Positions 1 to 7,897 are shown, numbered from the stretch's first letter. The stretch: DNA of 52,226 nt from Actinoplanes siamensis (GCF_016862395.1 NZ_BOMW01000054.1:1-52226), one strand, 5' to 3'. The notes: a model not told the origin generated them from the sequence alone. A program made the numbers and translations.

Positions 1-20
1 ACCCCACCGGGAGGCCGATC

Positions 21-479
21 ATGGAACCCGTCCATCGTCCGGCGGTCCGCATCCTCTGCTTCGACGCGGCTGGCCGGGTCCTGCTGCTGAACTGGCGGGA
101 CCCGCACGACGGGCACCGCCTCTGGGAGCCGCCGGGCGGCGGCATCGACCCGGGGGAGACGCCGCTGGAGGCCGCGCGGCGCGAGCTCACCGAGGAGACC
201 GGCCTCGACCCGGACGCCATCGCGCCCGGGTTCCTGCTGGTCGAGCGGGACACCGTGTGGAAGGGCCGGCACTTCGTGGGCGCCGAGCAGTTCTTCGCCG
301 CGTGGTACCCGGTGGCGGAGCCGGTCGTCGCGCGGGACGGTCTGCTGCCGTACGAGAAAGCGGAACTGCTCGGTCATTCCTGGGTCCGGCCCGGCGACTT
401 GTCGCGGCTGCCCGACCCGCTGGAACCGCCGGCCCTGGCCGCCGTCATCGCGCGGTTCGCGACTCCAGCGCCCGGATGA
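21..479 (+). CDS. Nudix hydrolase
   Basis: A 152-residue single-domain Nudix protein that should hydrolyse a nucleoside diphosphate linked to another group; the substrate cannot be read from sequence. The Nudix box GX5EX7REUXEEXGU is complete at residues 40-62, with the metal-binding REL-TEE core intact. Length is typical for a minimal Nudix fold. The ATG is at 21, with a purine-rich GGGAGG upstream. Its last 35 bases overlap the 3' end of the convergent dehydrogenase gene. No operon partner is visible, because the upstream side is the window edge. Confidence 0.9.
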   Translation: MEPVHRPAVRILCFDAAGRVLLLNWRDPHDGHRLWEPPGGGIDPGETPLEAARRELTEETGLDPDAIAPGFLLVERDTVWKGRHFVGAEQFFAAWYPVAEPVVARDGLLPYEKAELLGHSWVRPGDLSRLPDPLEPPALAAVIARFATPAPG

Positions 480-1326
480 CCGCGGCCATGTCCTCGGCGG
501 CGTGCCCGGCGGCGGAGGTCTCCGCGTACAGCTCCAGGCAGGTGTCCAGCAGCGGGGAGGAGATCCCGGCCGCCTCGGCGGCCTCGACCACCAGACGGTT
601 GTTGTAGAGCACGTCCCGGATCGAGGCCTGCACCGCGAAGTCCCGGTCGAGCAGCTTGCGGCCCTTGATCCGGGAGACCTGGCTGGCCATCGGCCCGGCG
701 TCCAGCGCGGCCAGCAGCGTGCCCGGGGCCAGGTGGTGCCGCTGCGCGAAGTGGAACGCCTCGGCCAGCCCGGTGACCAGGCTGATCAGGAAAGTGTTCA
801 CGGACAGCTTCATCAGCAGCCCGTTCGGAACCGGGCCGCAGCGCACCACGTCCCGGCACATCGGGCGCAGCAGCGGCGCCACCCGGTCCAGGTCCGGGTC
901 GTCGCCGGCCAGCATCACGACCAGTTCGGCGTTCTCGGCGGGCACCCGGGAACCCGAGACAGGCGCCTCGACGTAGCGGCCCCCGGCGTCGCGGACCTGC
1001 TCGGCCAGCCCCTGGGACCAGACCGGGGCGGTGGTGCCCATGTGCACCAGCGTCCGCCCGGCGACCATCCCGGCGAACCCGGCGCTGTCGCGGGCCAGCA
1101 CCTGGTCGGCGACCCGGTCGTCGGCCAGCATCATCAGCACCGTGTCGGCCTCGGCGAACACCTCGGGCACGCTGCCGGCGACGGTGGCCCCGGCGGCGCG
1201 CAGCGCGTCGCTCGCGGCCGGCGAGCGGTTCCACACGATCAGGCCGGTCCCGGCCCGGACCAGGTTCAGCGCCATCGGCCGACCCATCACGCCGAGCCCG
1301 AGAAATCCCACAGTCACCCGGCTCAC
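445..1326 (-). CDS. NAD(P)-dependent beta-hydroxyacid dehydrogenase (HIBADH/GLYR1-like)
   Basis: A 293-residue beta-hydroxyacid dehydrogenase that should oxidise a 3-hydroxyacid or reduce a small semialdehyde with NAD(P). The N-terminal Rossmann motif GFLGLGVMG is at residues 7-15. The substrate loop APVSGSRVPAENAEL (121-135) has the SGS-x-PA form seen in GLYR1/glyoxylate-reductase-like members rather than the SGG of classical 3-hydroxyisobutyrate dehydrogenase. The catalytic Lys lies in LLMKLSVN (Lys173). The C-terminal helical domain is complete. The divergent neighbour is a semialdehyde dehydrogenase, so related substrates are possible, but that is inference. Confidence 0.88.
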   Translation of the reverse strand: MSRVTVGFLGLGVMGRPMALNLVRAGTGLIVWNRSPAASDALRAAGATVAGSVPEVFAEADTVLMMLADDRVADQVLARDSAGFAGMVAGRTLVHMGTTAPVWSQGLAEQVRDAGGRYVEAPVSGSRVPAENAELVVMLAGDDPDLDRVAPLLRPMCRDVVRCGPVPNGLLMKLSVNTFLISLVTGLAEAFHFAQRHHLAPGTLLAALDAGPMASQVSRIKGRKLLDRDFAVQASIRDVLYNNRLVVEAAEAAGISSPLLDTCLELYAETSAAGHAAEDMAAVIRALESRTAR

Positions 1327-1442
1327 GCTAGACGCCGCCGGCCTCTGCGGGAGGAGCCAATCCGGGAAGCGTGGCGCGACGCGGTGATCCGGAGAATGCT
1401 GGGGGCGTAACCGGACCTTGATGGAGCTTGATGGAGGCAGTA

Positions 1443-2870
1443 GTGGAGACGGAACTATTCATCGGCGGCAAGTGGGTGGCCGCGTCCTCGGGGAACCGGT
1501 TCGACGTGCTCGACCCGGCGACCGGGGACACCGTCGCCTCGGTCGCCGACGGCGGTGAGGCCGACGCGATCGCCGCGGTGGACGCGGCGGCCGCCGCGGG
1601 TCCGGGCTGGGCCGCGACGCCGCCGCGGACCCGCGGCGAGGTGCTCCGCAAGGCGTTCGAGCTGATGACCGAACGGGCCGACGACCTGGCCAAGATGATC
1701 AGTCTGGAGAACGGCAAGGCGCTGGTCGACGCGAAGGGCGAGGTGACCTACGCGGCCGAGTTCTTCCGCTGGTTCGCCGAGGAGGCGGTGCGCGGCGAGG
1801 GCCTGGTGGCGACGGCGCCGTCCGGCGCCAACAAGATCCTGGTGGTACGGCAGCCGGTCGGGGTCTGCGTGCTCGTCACGCCGTGGAACTTCCCGGCCGC
1901 GATGGCCACCCGCAAGATCGGTCCGGCGCTGGCCGCCGGCTGCACCGTGATCCTCAAGCCGGCCAGCGACACCCCGCTGACCGCGCTGGCCATGGCCGCC
2001 ATCCTGGCCGAGGCCGGCGTGCCCGAGGGCGTGGTGAACGTGCTGCCCTCGCGCAGCTCCGGCAAGGTGGTCTCGGCGATGCTGCGCGACGCCCGGGTCC
2101 GCAAGCTGTCGTTCACCGGTTCCACGGAGGTGGGCCGGATCCTGCTGGCCCAGGCCGCGGAGAACGTCGTGAACACGTCGATGGAGCTGGGCGGCAACGC
2201 GCCGTTCATCGTCTTCGGCGACGCCGACCTGGACGCCGCGATCGAGGGCGCGATGCTGGCCAAGATGCGCAACGGCGGCGAGGCGTGCACCGCGGCGAAC
2301 CGGTTCTTCGTCGAGGCGAGCATCGCCACCGAGTTCGCCAGGCGGCTGGCCCAGCGCATGTCGGAGCTGGTGGTCGGGCCGGGCACGGACGAGAAGACGC
2401 AGGTCGGGCCGCTGGTCAACGAGGACACCGTGGCGAAGGTGGACGCGCTGGTGAAAGGTGCGCTGGAGGCCGGCGCGTCAGCGGTGACCGGTGGCAGCCG
2501 CCCGGACGGGCCGGGCTTCTACTACCCGCCGACCGTGCTCACCGGCGTCGACCCGGACTCCGCCATCCTGCGTGAGGAGATTTTCGGCCCGGTCGCGCCG
2601 ATCGTCACGTTCACCGGCGAGGACGAGGCCGTCCGGCTGGCCAACGACACCGAGTACGGCCTGGTCGCCTACGTCTACACCGGCGACCTGGCCCGCGGGC
2701 TGCGGGTCAGCGAGAAGATCGAGGCCGGCATGGTCGGCCTGAACCGCGGCCTGGTCAGCGACCCGGCCGCCCCGTTCGGCGGCGTCAAGCAGAGCGGGAT
2801 CGGCCGGGAGGGCGGCCACGAGGGCCTGCTGGAGTACCTGGAGTCCAAGTACATCGCGGTGAACTGGTAG
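1443..2870 (+). CDS. gabD: NAD(P)-dependent succinate-semialdehyde dehydrogenase family
   Basis: An aldehyde dehydrogenase, best matched to succinate-semialdehyde dehydrogenase, which oxidises succinate semialdehyde to succinate in the GABA shunt. The start used is GTG 1443, because GGAGG at 1433-1437 sits 5 nt upstream and the protein then begins VETELFIGGKW; TTG 1428 and ATG 1431 are in frame and possible. Visible motifs are TPWNFPAAMATRKIGPALAAG, the general-base Glu in SMELGGNAPF (about residue 248) and the nucleophile Cys in GGEACTAANR (about residue 282). It is full length for the family (475 aa). No gabT or GABA permease is adjacent, so the exact substrate is inferred. Confidence 0.87.
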   Translation: METELFIGGKWVAASSGNRFDVLDPATGDTVASVADGGEADAIAAVDAAAAAGPGWAATPPRTRGEVLRKAFELMTERADDLAKMISLENGKALVDAKGEVTYAAEFFRWFAEEAVRGEGLVATAPSGANKILVVRQPVGVCVLVTPWNFPAAMATRKIGPALAAGCTVILKPASDTPLTALAMAAILAEAGVPEGVVNVLPSRSSGKVVSAMLRDARVRKLSFTGSTEVGRILLAQAAENVVNTSMELGGNAPFIVFGDADLDAAIEGAMLAKMRNGGEACTAANRFFVEASIATEFARRLAQRMSELVVGPGTDEKTQVGPLVNEDTVAKVDALVKGALEAGASAVTGGSRPDGPGFYYPPTVLTGVDPDSAILREEIFGPVAPIVTFTGEDEAVRLANDTEYGLVAYVYTGDLARGLRVSEKIEAGMVGLNRGLVSDPAAPFGGVKQSGIGREGGHEGLLEYLESKYIAVNW

Positions 2871-2877
2871 CTCACCG

Positions 2878-2917
2878 GCGGGGGAACGGCTCGGTCCTGA
2901 CCAGCCATTCCCCCCGC
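2878..2917 (+). terminator. Possible intrinsic terminator after the aldehyde dehydrogenase
   Basis: GCGGGGGAA (2878-2886) can pair with TTCCCCCCGC (2908-2917) with one bulged base. It starts 8 nt after the stop codon. There is no U-tract, as is common for actinobacterial terminators, so this is tentative. Confidence 0.4.
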
Positions 2918-2987
2918 CCGGCGGCAGGGTCCGCGCCCGAATGTGCGGTTTCGGACAAAGGAAGTCGTCAATACCGTGGGTGATGCC

Positions 2988-3017
2988 TTGCCGGTGACAC
3001 CGAGCCAAGTGAATAAT
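2988..3017 (+). promoter_or_regulatory. Possible sigma-70-type promoter for the XylF-like gene
   Basis: TTGCCG (2988-2993) and AATAAT (3012-3017) are separated by 18 bp in a locally AT-richer stretch. The long untranslated leader that would follow (about 110 nt) has no structure I recognise. Read from sequence only. Confidence 0.3.
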
Positions 3018-3133
3018 CTTGCACTCAGGCCTACACCCGATGTTGCGGCCGAGGCGCCCTGGCCGATACTTGGCGGGCTTCCCGGCACCCCCCACGCAGG
3101 TCGGGATCGACCCCTGAGAGGACTTCAACTGCC

Positions 3134-4291
3134 ATGCGCAAGGCACTGATCGCGCTTGCCGCTGCCGGCCTGATGACGTCGGTCACCCTCACGGCCTGTG
3201 ACGGCGGCTCGGACGACGGTGACTCCGGCGACAGCGGTTCGGGCATCCATTCGACGGCGACCTCCTCGGGCGAGGGCAAGGGCGGCGTCGGCGTGGTGCT
3301 GCCCGACACGCAGAGCTCCACCCGGTGGAGCAACGACGACCCGAAGTACCTGAAGCAGGCCTTCAAAGCGGCGAACGTGCCGGTCGAGATCCAGAACGCC
3401 GAGAACGACCCGGAGGCGTTCAAGGGCATCGCCAAGGCGATGCTGGACAGCGGGATCAAGGTGCTGCTGATCGCGAACCTGGACTCGGTCAGCGGCAAGT
3501 TCGTCATCGACCTGGCCAAGGCCAAGAAGGTGCCGGTCATCGACTACGACCGGCTCACCCTCAACGGCGGCGCCGACTACTACGTCAGCTTCAACAACGA
3601 GAAGGTCGGGGTGCTCCAGGCACAGGGCCTGGCCCAGTGCCTGCAGGAGCGCAACGTCACCAAGCCGGTGATCGCCGAGCTGAACGGCTCGTCCACGGAC
3701 AACAACGCCAAGCTGTTCAAGGACGGCTACGACTCGATCCTGCAGCCGAAGTACGACAACTCCGAGTACATCAAGGGTCCCGACCAGTTCGTCCCGAAGT
3801 GGGACAACAACGAGGGCAAAGAGATCTTCACGCAGATGCTGAAGCAGTGGCCGGACATCACCGGTGTGCTGTCGGCCAACGACGGTCTCGGCAACGCCGC
3901 GATCGAGGTGCTGAAGAAGAACAAGCTGAACGGCAAGGTCCCGGTCACCGGTCAGGACGCCACCGTGCAGGGTCTGCAGAACATCCTCGCCGGCGACCAG
4001 TGCATGACCGTCTACAAGCCCACCAAGAAGGAGGCCGACGCGGCCGCCCAGCTGGCGATCGCGCTGGTCAAGGGGCAGAAGAGGAACCCCAGGGACAAGG
4101 TCAAGGACCCGGAGTCGGGCGCCTACATCGCGGCCGAGCTGCTCGACCCGATCCCGGTCACCGCGGAGAACATGATGGCCGCCGTGGTGAAGGACGGCTT
4201 CGTCACCACCAAGGAGATCTGCACCGCGAAGTACCTGGCCAAGTGCCAGCAGTACGGCCTCGCCGCCACGGGCGCCGACTCGGCCGGCTGA
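3134..4291 (+). CDS. Sugar ABC transporter substrate-binding lipoprotein (D-xylose XylF-like)
   Basis: A 385-residue periplasmic-binding-protein type 1 lipoprotein that should capture a sugar outside the membrane. The signal peptide ends in the lipobox LTAC (Cys22) and is followed by a Gly/Asp/Ser-rich tether. The stretch VPVIDYDRLTLNGGADYYVSF closely resembles the ligand-binding region of XylF, and the later VTGQDATVQGLQNILAG is also family-typical. No permease or ATPase gene lies on either side, so it must either borrow a transporter encoded elsewhere or act as a sensor. It is followed at once by a strong terminator, so it is probably monocistronic. Confidence 0.88.
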   Translation: MRKALIALAAAGLMTSVTLTACDGGSDDGDSGDSGSGIHSTATSSGEGKGGVGVVLPDTQSSTRWSNDDPKYLKQAFKAANVPVEIQNAENDPEAFKGIAKAMLDSGIKVLLIANLDSVSGKFVIDLAKAKKVPVIDYDRLTLNGGADYYVSFNNEKVGVLQAQGLAQCLQERNVTKPVIAELNGSSTDNNAKLFKDGYDSILQPKYDNSEYIKGPDQFVPKWDNNEGKEIFTQMLKQWPDITGVLSANDGLGNAAIEVLKKNKLNGKVPVTGQDATVQGLQNILAGDQCMTVYKPTKKEADAAAQLAIALVKGQKRNPRDKVKDPESGAYIAAELLDPIPVTAENMMAAVVKDGFVTTKEICTAKYLAKCQQYGLAATGADSAG

Positions 4292-4308
4292 CCCGGGGGC
4301 TGATCGGA

Positions 4309-4347
4309 GGCGAGGGCCGGCTGTCCAGCCGGCCCTCGCCCTTTTAT
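4309..4347 (+). terminator. Rho-independent terminator of the XylF-like gene
   Basis: Perfect 14-bp stem: GGCGAGGGCCGGCT (4309-4322) pairs with 4327-4340 around the loop GTCC. CTTTTATT follows. The U-tract overlaps the last codons and stop of the convergent oxidoreductase gene. Confidence 0.9.
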
Positions 4348-5351
4348 TCGCCGAGGATCTCGCGGACCCGTGGGATCACCCGGGTGCCGTACAGCTCGAT
4401 GGTGTTCATCAGGTGCTCGTGCGGCAGCGTGCCGTGGGCGAACTTCAGGTCGAACCGCTGGATGCCGAGCGCCTTCACCGTCGCGGCGATCTTCTGCGCC
4501 ACGGTCTCCGGGGAGCCGACGTGCCAGGCGCCGTCCGCGATGTCGGCCTCGAAGCGGGCCCTGGTCATCGCCGGCCAGCCGCGCTCACGGCCGAGCCGGT
4601 CCAGCATCCGCCGGGCGTGCGGCCAGAGCAGGTCGGCCGCCTCCTGGTCGGTGCCGGCCACGAAGCCGGGGCAATGCACCGCGATCGGCTGCGTCTGGTT
4701 GCCGAACTCCTTGAGAGCACGGTGGTAGAGATCGACGTACGGCGCGAAGCGGGCCGGCTCGCCCCCGATGATCGCCAGGACCAGCGGCAGGCCGTACCCC
4801 GCCGCGCGGACCACCGACTCCGGGCTGCCGCCCACCCCGATCCAGGTGGTGATCCGGCCCGACTCGGTCTTCGGGAACACGTCCTGGTTCGTCAGCGGCG
4901 GGCGCACCGTGCCGGACCAGGTGACCGGCTTCTCCTTGAGCAGCTCGGCCATCAGCTCGGTCTTCTCCTCGAAGAGCCGGTCGTAGTCGCCGAGGTCGTA
5001 GCCGAACAGCGGGAACGACTCGGTGAACGAGCCACGGCCCAGGATGATCTCCGCCCGGCCGTTCGAGACGGCGTCCAGCGTGGCGAAACGCTCGTACACG
5101 CGTACCGGATCGTCGGAACTGAGCACCGTGACGGCAGTGCCCACCGAGATCCGCTCGGTCCGGGCGGCGATGGCCGCCAGGACGATCTCGGGCGACGAGA
5201 TCGCGAAGTCGTCGCGGTGGTGCTCGCCGATGCCGAAGGCGTCGACGCCGAGGCGGTCGGCCAGCACGGCCTGCTCCACCACGTTGCGGATGACGTGGGC
5301 GTACGGGGTGTCAGCGGTGACGTCGCCGAACGTGTCCAGACCGAACTTCAT
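4344..5351 (-). CDS. LLM-class flavin/F420-dependent oxidoreductase (luciferase-like)
   Basis: A 335-residue bacterial-luciferase-like TIM barrel, expected to use FMNH2 or F420 on an unknown substrate. Typical features are the early GIGEHHRDDFAISSPEIVLA, the middle SNGRAEIILGRGSF and the glycine-rich WIGVGGSPESVVRAAGYG. The start used is ATG 5351; an in-frame TTG at 5357 is less likely. The gene begins 11 nt after the smpB stop on the same strand, so the two are probably cotranscribed, although no functional link to trans-translation is obvious. Confidence 0.85.
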   Translation of the reverse strand: MKFGLDTFGDVTADTPYAHVIRNVVEQAVLADRLGVDAFGIGEHHRDDFAISSPEIVLAAIAARTERISVGTAVTVLSSDDPVRVYERFATLDAVSNGRAEIILGRGSFTESFPLFGYDLGDYDRLFEEKTELMAELLKEKPVTWSGTVRPPLTNQDVFPKTESGRITTWIGVGGSPESVVRAAGYGLPLVLAIIGGEPARFAPYVDLYHRALKEFGNQTQPIAVHCPGFVAGTDQEAADLLWPHARRMLDRLGRERGWPAMTRARFEADIADGAWHVGSPETVAQKIAATVKALGIQRFDLKFAHGTLPHEHLMNTIELYGTRVIPRVREILGE

Positions 5352-5362
5352 GATCAAGGAGT

Positions 5363-5842
5363 CTATCGGCGGCCCTTGAGACGTCGTCCCATCTCCCGGG
5401 CGATCTCCTTCTTGGCGTCCCGCTCGGCCAGCACCTGCCGTTTGTCCCAGGACTTGAGGCCGCGCGCGATCCCCAGCTCGACCTTGACCCAGCCGTCCTT
5501 GAAGTACATCGAGAGCGGCACCAGGGTCAGGCCGGTGCCGTCCCGCAGCGTGTTCAGGATCTTGACGATCTCGGTCTTGTGCAACAGCAGCTTCCGGGTG
5601 CGGCGCGGGGCGTGGTTGGTCCAGCTGCCGAAGCCGTACTCCGCGATGTGCAGCCCGTACAGCATGATCTCGCCCTCGTGCTCCTGGGCGAACGCGTCGA
5701 CCAGCGACGCGCGGCCCAGGCGCAGCGACTTCACCTCGGTGCCGGCCAGCACCAGCCCCGCCTCGTAGGTCCTCAGGATCGCGTAGTCGTGACGAGCCTT
5801 CTTGTTCGAGGCGATCAGCTTGGTCCCGGTCTCCTTGGCCAC
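5363..5842 (-). CDS. smpB: SsrA-binding protein SmpB
   Basis: A 159-residue tmRNA-binding protein needed for rescue of stalled ribosomes. The family signatures are clear: NKKARHDYAI, YEAGLVLAGTEVKSLR, LVDAFA and the basic C-terminal tail KSWDKRQVLAERDAKKEIAR, which mimics the codon-anticodon end. The start is GTG 5842. No Shine-Dalgarno is visible, and TAGTCT ends 6 nt upstream of the GTG, so a leaderless message is possible. ssrA (tmRNA) was not found in the window, and the ftsEX genes that often sit upstream in actinobacteria are absent here. Confidence 0.96.
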   Translation of the reverse strand: MAKETGTKLIASNKKARHDYAILRTYEAGLVLAGTEVKSLRLGRASLVDAFAQEHEGEIMLYGLHIAEYGFGSWTNHAPRRTRKLLLHKTEIVKILNTLRDGTGLTLVPLSMYFKDGWVKVELGIARGLKSWDKRQVLAERDAKKEIAREMGRRLKGRR

Positions 5843-5876
5843 CAGGAGAGACTAGCCAAGCGGCGGGTGGAGCCGG

Positions 5877-6152
5877 TCAGACGCCCTCGACCGGGATCGG
5901 GCGGCGCATCGAGTACGTGACGCTGCTCAGCCGGTGCGGCTCGTCCTTCACATGGATCACCGCGCGGTCGTAGGCCTGCCAGCCGGCCGCCCCCGCCCGG
6001 TTCAGATGGCGCAGATCGTCGAAGCGCTCGTCGGTGCCCCAGCGCAGCACCCCGCCCGGGTGATGGAACGTCGCTGTCCAGTCCATGAACCGGTCGGTGC
6101 CCAGCGTGCCGGCCGAGCGGTACTCCAACCGCGCATACTCCCAATTGGTCAC
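5877..6152 (-). CDS. Hypothetical protein, small actinobacterial
   Basis: A 91-residue soluble protein beginning MTNWEYARLEYRSAG from GTG 6152. Longer in-frame starts (to 6242) have poor upstream sequence, while a -10-like hexamer sits exactly where a leaderless GTG would need it. Many aromatic and charged residues (WTATFHHPGG, GWQAYDRAVIHVKDE) make it look like a genuine folded protein and not a frame shadow. I do not recognise the family. It ends 34 nt before smpB on the same strand. Confidence 0.65.
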   Translation of the reverse strand: MTNWEYARLEYRSAGTLGTDRFMDWTATFHHPGGVLRWGTDERFDDLRHLNRAGAAGWQAYDRAVIHVKDEPHRLSSVTYSMRRPIPVEGV

Positions 6153-6159
6153 CCGGATG

Positions 6160-6165
6160 ATTATG
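6160..6165 (-). promoter_or_regulatory. -10 element for a leaderless GTG start
   Basis: On the minus strand CATAAT (plus-strand ATTATG) lies 7 nt upstream of GTG 6152. This places the transcript start at or next to the start codon. No convincing -35 is seen. Confidence 0.4.
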
Positions 6166-6255
6166 CCCTTACGGGGTATGGCACACACTGCCCCTGACCT
6201 ATCCATCCCCCGCCACGCCCGGGATTCCGATCGATGTTTCACCTACCCGCCGCCC

Positions 6256-6289
6256 CGCGTGCTTGCGCTGCCCGCGTGCTTGCGCTGCC
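6256..6289. repeat. 17-bp perfect tandem duplication
   Basis: CGCGTGCTTGCGCTGCC occurs twice back to back (6256-6272, 6273-6289). A degenerate partial third copy (CGCTTGCGCC) follows directly. Confidence 0.9.
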
Positions 6290-6423
6290 CCGCTTGCGCC
6301 ACCACGCGCCGTCGCCGCCGCTCCCCGGCCGCGCGGCCCTGACCGTCCTGAGGGTCGCCGCCACCCGGCCGTCTGCGCCCCACGCCCGCGCCGCCCTGCT
6401 GGCCCGTGCGGGCCGGCAGTCAA

Positions 6424-6549
6424 AGGTGTCCCGCGGTGCGTGAGACACCGCTCGGCGCTGGCTGGTGGGAGCCGGCTGGCCACCAGAGGTGCTTCGCGGG
6501 TGGCGAGACACCGCTGAGGGCCAGCCGCTTCCCGGAGCGGACTGAGCCG
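6424..6549. repeat. Two copies of a 63-bp dispersed repeat unit
   Basis: Units at 6424-6486 and 6487-6549. Their first 29 bases match at 22 positions, including AGGTG at the front and GAGACACCGCT (6442-6452, 6505-6515) exactly 63 bp apart. Unit 1 begins with an inverted repeat GGTGTC/GACACC (6425-6430, 6444-6449). The 21-mer at 6472-6492 recurs with two mismatches at 51024-51044 inside cydDC. Confidence 0.75.
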
Positions 6550-6639
6550 CGCGGACCGGCGTCTGTCGTAGTGGGCCGGGCTGCCGCCCGGGTGCCGGCC
6601 GGGTGGGCCGGTCCCGGCCGGGAAGGCCGGGCCCGGTGA

Positions 6640-7707
6640 TCAGGAGATGGCGGCCGCGACCGCGGGATACCAGCGGTTGGCGATCTTCGCGTTCCCGGCG
6701 TCATTCGGGTGTACGCCGTCGTACGTATCCGTGGCCGTGTCGAAGCCGGACCACTGATCGACCACGGTGATCGGCGACGCGGTGGTGCTCAAGCCCGCCG
6801 CCCAGGCCGGGATGGCGGCGTTCAGATTGACGGCGCGCTGGGCGCACTCGGCGCAGGTGGCCGGGTTCATCGGGATGATCTGCGCGACCAGGATCCGCAT
6901 GGTCGGGTTGCTGGCCCGCATCTGGCCGACCAGCGTGGTGTAGGCGGAGAGAATCGTCGACGTGGGCAGGTTGCTCCACACGTCGTTGGTGCCGAAGTGC
7001 ATCAGCACGACGTCCGGGTCGGTGGTGGCGAGCCAGCCGGCCAGCAGGTTCTGACCGGCCACGTTGGTGACCAGGTAGCCGCCGTGTCCCTCGTTCTCGC
7101 CGTCGTAGGGGAAGCCGCAGCCCTGACCGGGCAGGGTGCCGACGAAGTCGACCCGGTCGGCTGGCAGTTTCTGCCAGAGCAGGGCGCGCCAGCAGCCGGG
7201 GGAGCCGGTGATCGAGTCGCCGAGCGCCATGATCCTGGTCTTCCGGGTCGCCGGGGTGCTGGCCGACGGCGTCGGGCTGCTCGGGCTGCTCGGATTCGTC
7301 GTGCCTCCGGTGCAGGCCACGCCGTTGAGGGCGAAAGCGGCCGGCGCCGGGGTCGAGCCGGTCGACGAGCCGTTGAAGCCGAACGACGCCTTGCCGCCGG
7401 TGGCGATCGCGCCGTTCCAGGCCGCGTTGCGGACGGTGACCGCGGAGCCGGACTGGGTGACCGAGCCGTTCCACAGCTGGGTGATGCTCTGGCCGCCGGC
7501 GAGCGTGAACGACAGTGACCACGAGCTGACCGGGTCGCCGAGGTTCGTGATGTCGACAGCGGCGCCGAAGCCGCCCGGCCACTGGCTTGCGACGGTGTAC
7601 TTCACGGAGCATCCGGCGGCCGCGTTCGCCCTGGTGGCAGTGGTGAAGAGGAAGCCGGTGAGGAGTGCGCAGACGCTGGCGAGGACGGCCGGCTTTCGTC
7701 GGTGCAT
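6640..7707 (-). CDS. Secreted CBM2-SGNH hydrolase (carbohydrate esterase, CE3/acetylxylan-esterase-like)
   Basis: A 355-residue secreted plant-polysaccharide esterase. A Sec signal peptide (about residues 1-31, ending ATRANAAAG) is followed by a family 2 cellulose-binding module (about 32-135, with SWSLSFTL, QLWNGSV and the terminal Cys) and a Ser/Thr/Pro linker. The catalytic SGNH domain shows block I MALGDSITGSPG with the nucleophile Ser, block III HFGTNDVW and block V DGVHPNDAG with the Asp-His pair. The fold resembles CE3 acetylxylan esterases. The start is ATG 7707 with GGAGG upstream; the frame stays open further but without a signal peptide. A CebR-type operator lies 27 bp upstream, so cellobiose-type induction is likely. 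Confidence 0.92.
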   Translation of the reverse strand: MHRRKPAVLASVCALLTGFLFTTATRANAAAGCSVKYTVASQWPGGFGAAVDITNLGDPVSSWSLSFTLAGGQSITQLWNGSVTQSGSAVTVRNAAWNGAIATGGKASFGFNGSSTGSTPAPAAFALNGVACTGGTTNPSSPSSPTPSASTPATRKTRIMALGDSITGSPGCWRALLWQKLPADRVDFVGTLPGQGCGFPYDGENEGHGGYLVTNVAGQNLLAGWLATTDPDVVLMHFGTNDVWSNLPTSTILSAYTTLVGQMRASNPTMRILVAQIIPMNPATCAECAQRAVNLNAAIPAWAAGLSTTASPITVVDQWSGFDTATDTYDGVHPNDAGNAKIANRWYPAVAAAIS

Positions 7708-7733
7708 GGGATTCGCCTCCTTCGAGGGAGTGT

Positions 7734-7747
7734 TGGGAGCGCTCCCA
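7734..7747. promoter_or_regulatory. CebR/CelR-type cellulase-regulator operator
   Basis: TGGGAGCGCTCCCA is a perfect 14-bp palindrome and is the known binding box of the LacI-family cellulose-utilisation repressor (CebR of Streptomyces, CelR of Thermobifida). It lies in the leader/promoter of the CBM2 esterase gene. The repressor gene itself is not in the window. Confidence 0.9.
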
Positions 7748-7897
7748 TAACATACATTGACTTCGATGGGTAGTCGCTGTCGCCGACCCGACCACGAGGG
7801 GCCCGCTGTGCGGGATGTGGAGCCGGGCAGGGCGAAGGCGGCGACGAGGCGGGGGCTGCCGGGCGGGCGCGGATCAGGCCGCGCGAGGAGCGCTGTG

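Larger units (their letters stand above)
6153..6639. other. Repeat-rich intergenic region without a credible gene
   Basis: Nearly 490 bp between a small gene and the 3' end of the esterase gene. Open frames exist on both strands but have low-complexity Arg/Ala/Pro/Gly compositions typical of GC-rich noise. What stands out is a perfect 17-bp tandem duplication (6256-6289) and a 63-bp-period imperfect repeat (6424-6549) related to sequence inside cydDC. Confidence 0.7.

Noticed and set aside
374..1410. Long overlapping frames on both strands across the dehydrogenase gene
   Set aside because: Arg/Gly/His-rich composition without motifs; shadows of the real gene in GC-rich DNA.
5363..6242. tmRNA (ssrA) next to smpB
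   Set aside because: No tRNA-like acceptor end or tag-coding stretch found near smpB.
6153..6639. CRISPR array
   Set aside because: Repeats are 63-bp imperfect or 17-bp tandem units without spacers.
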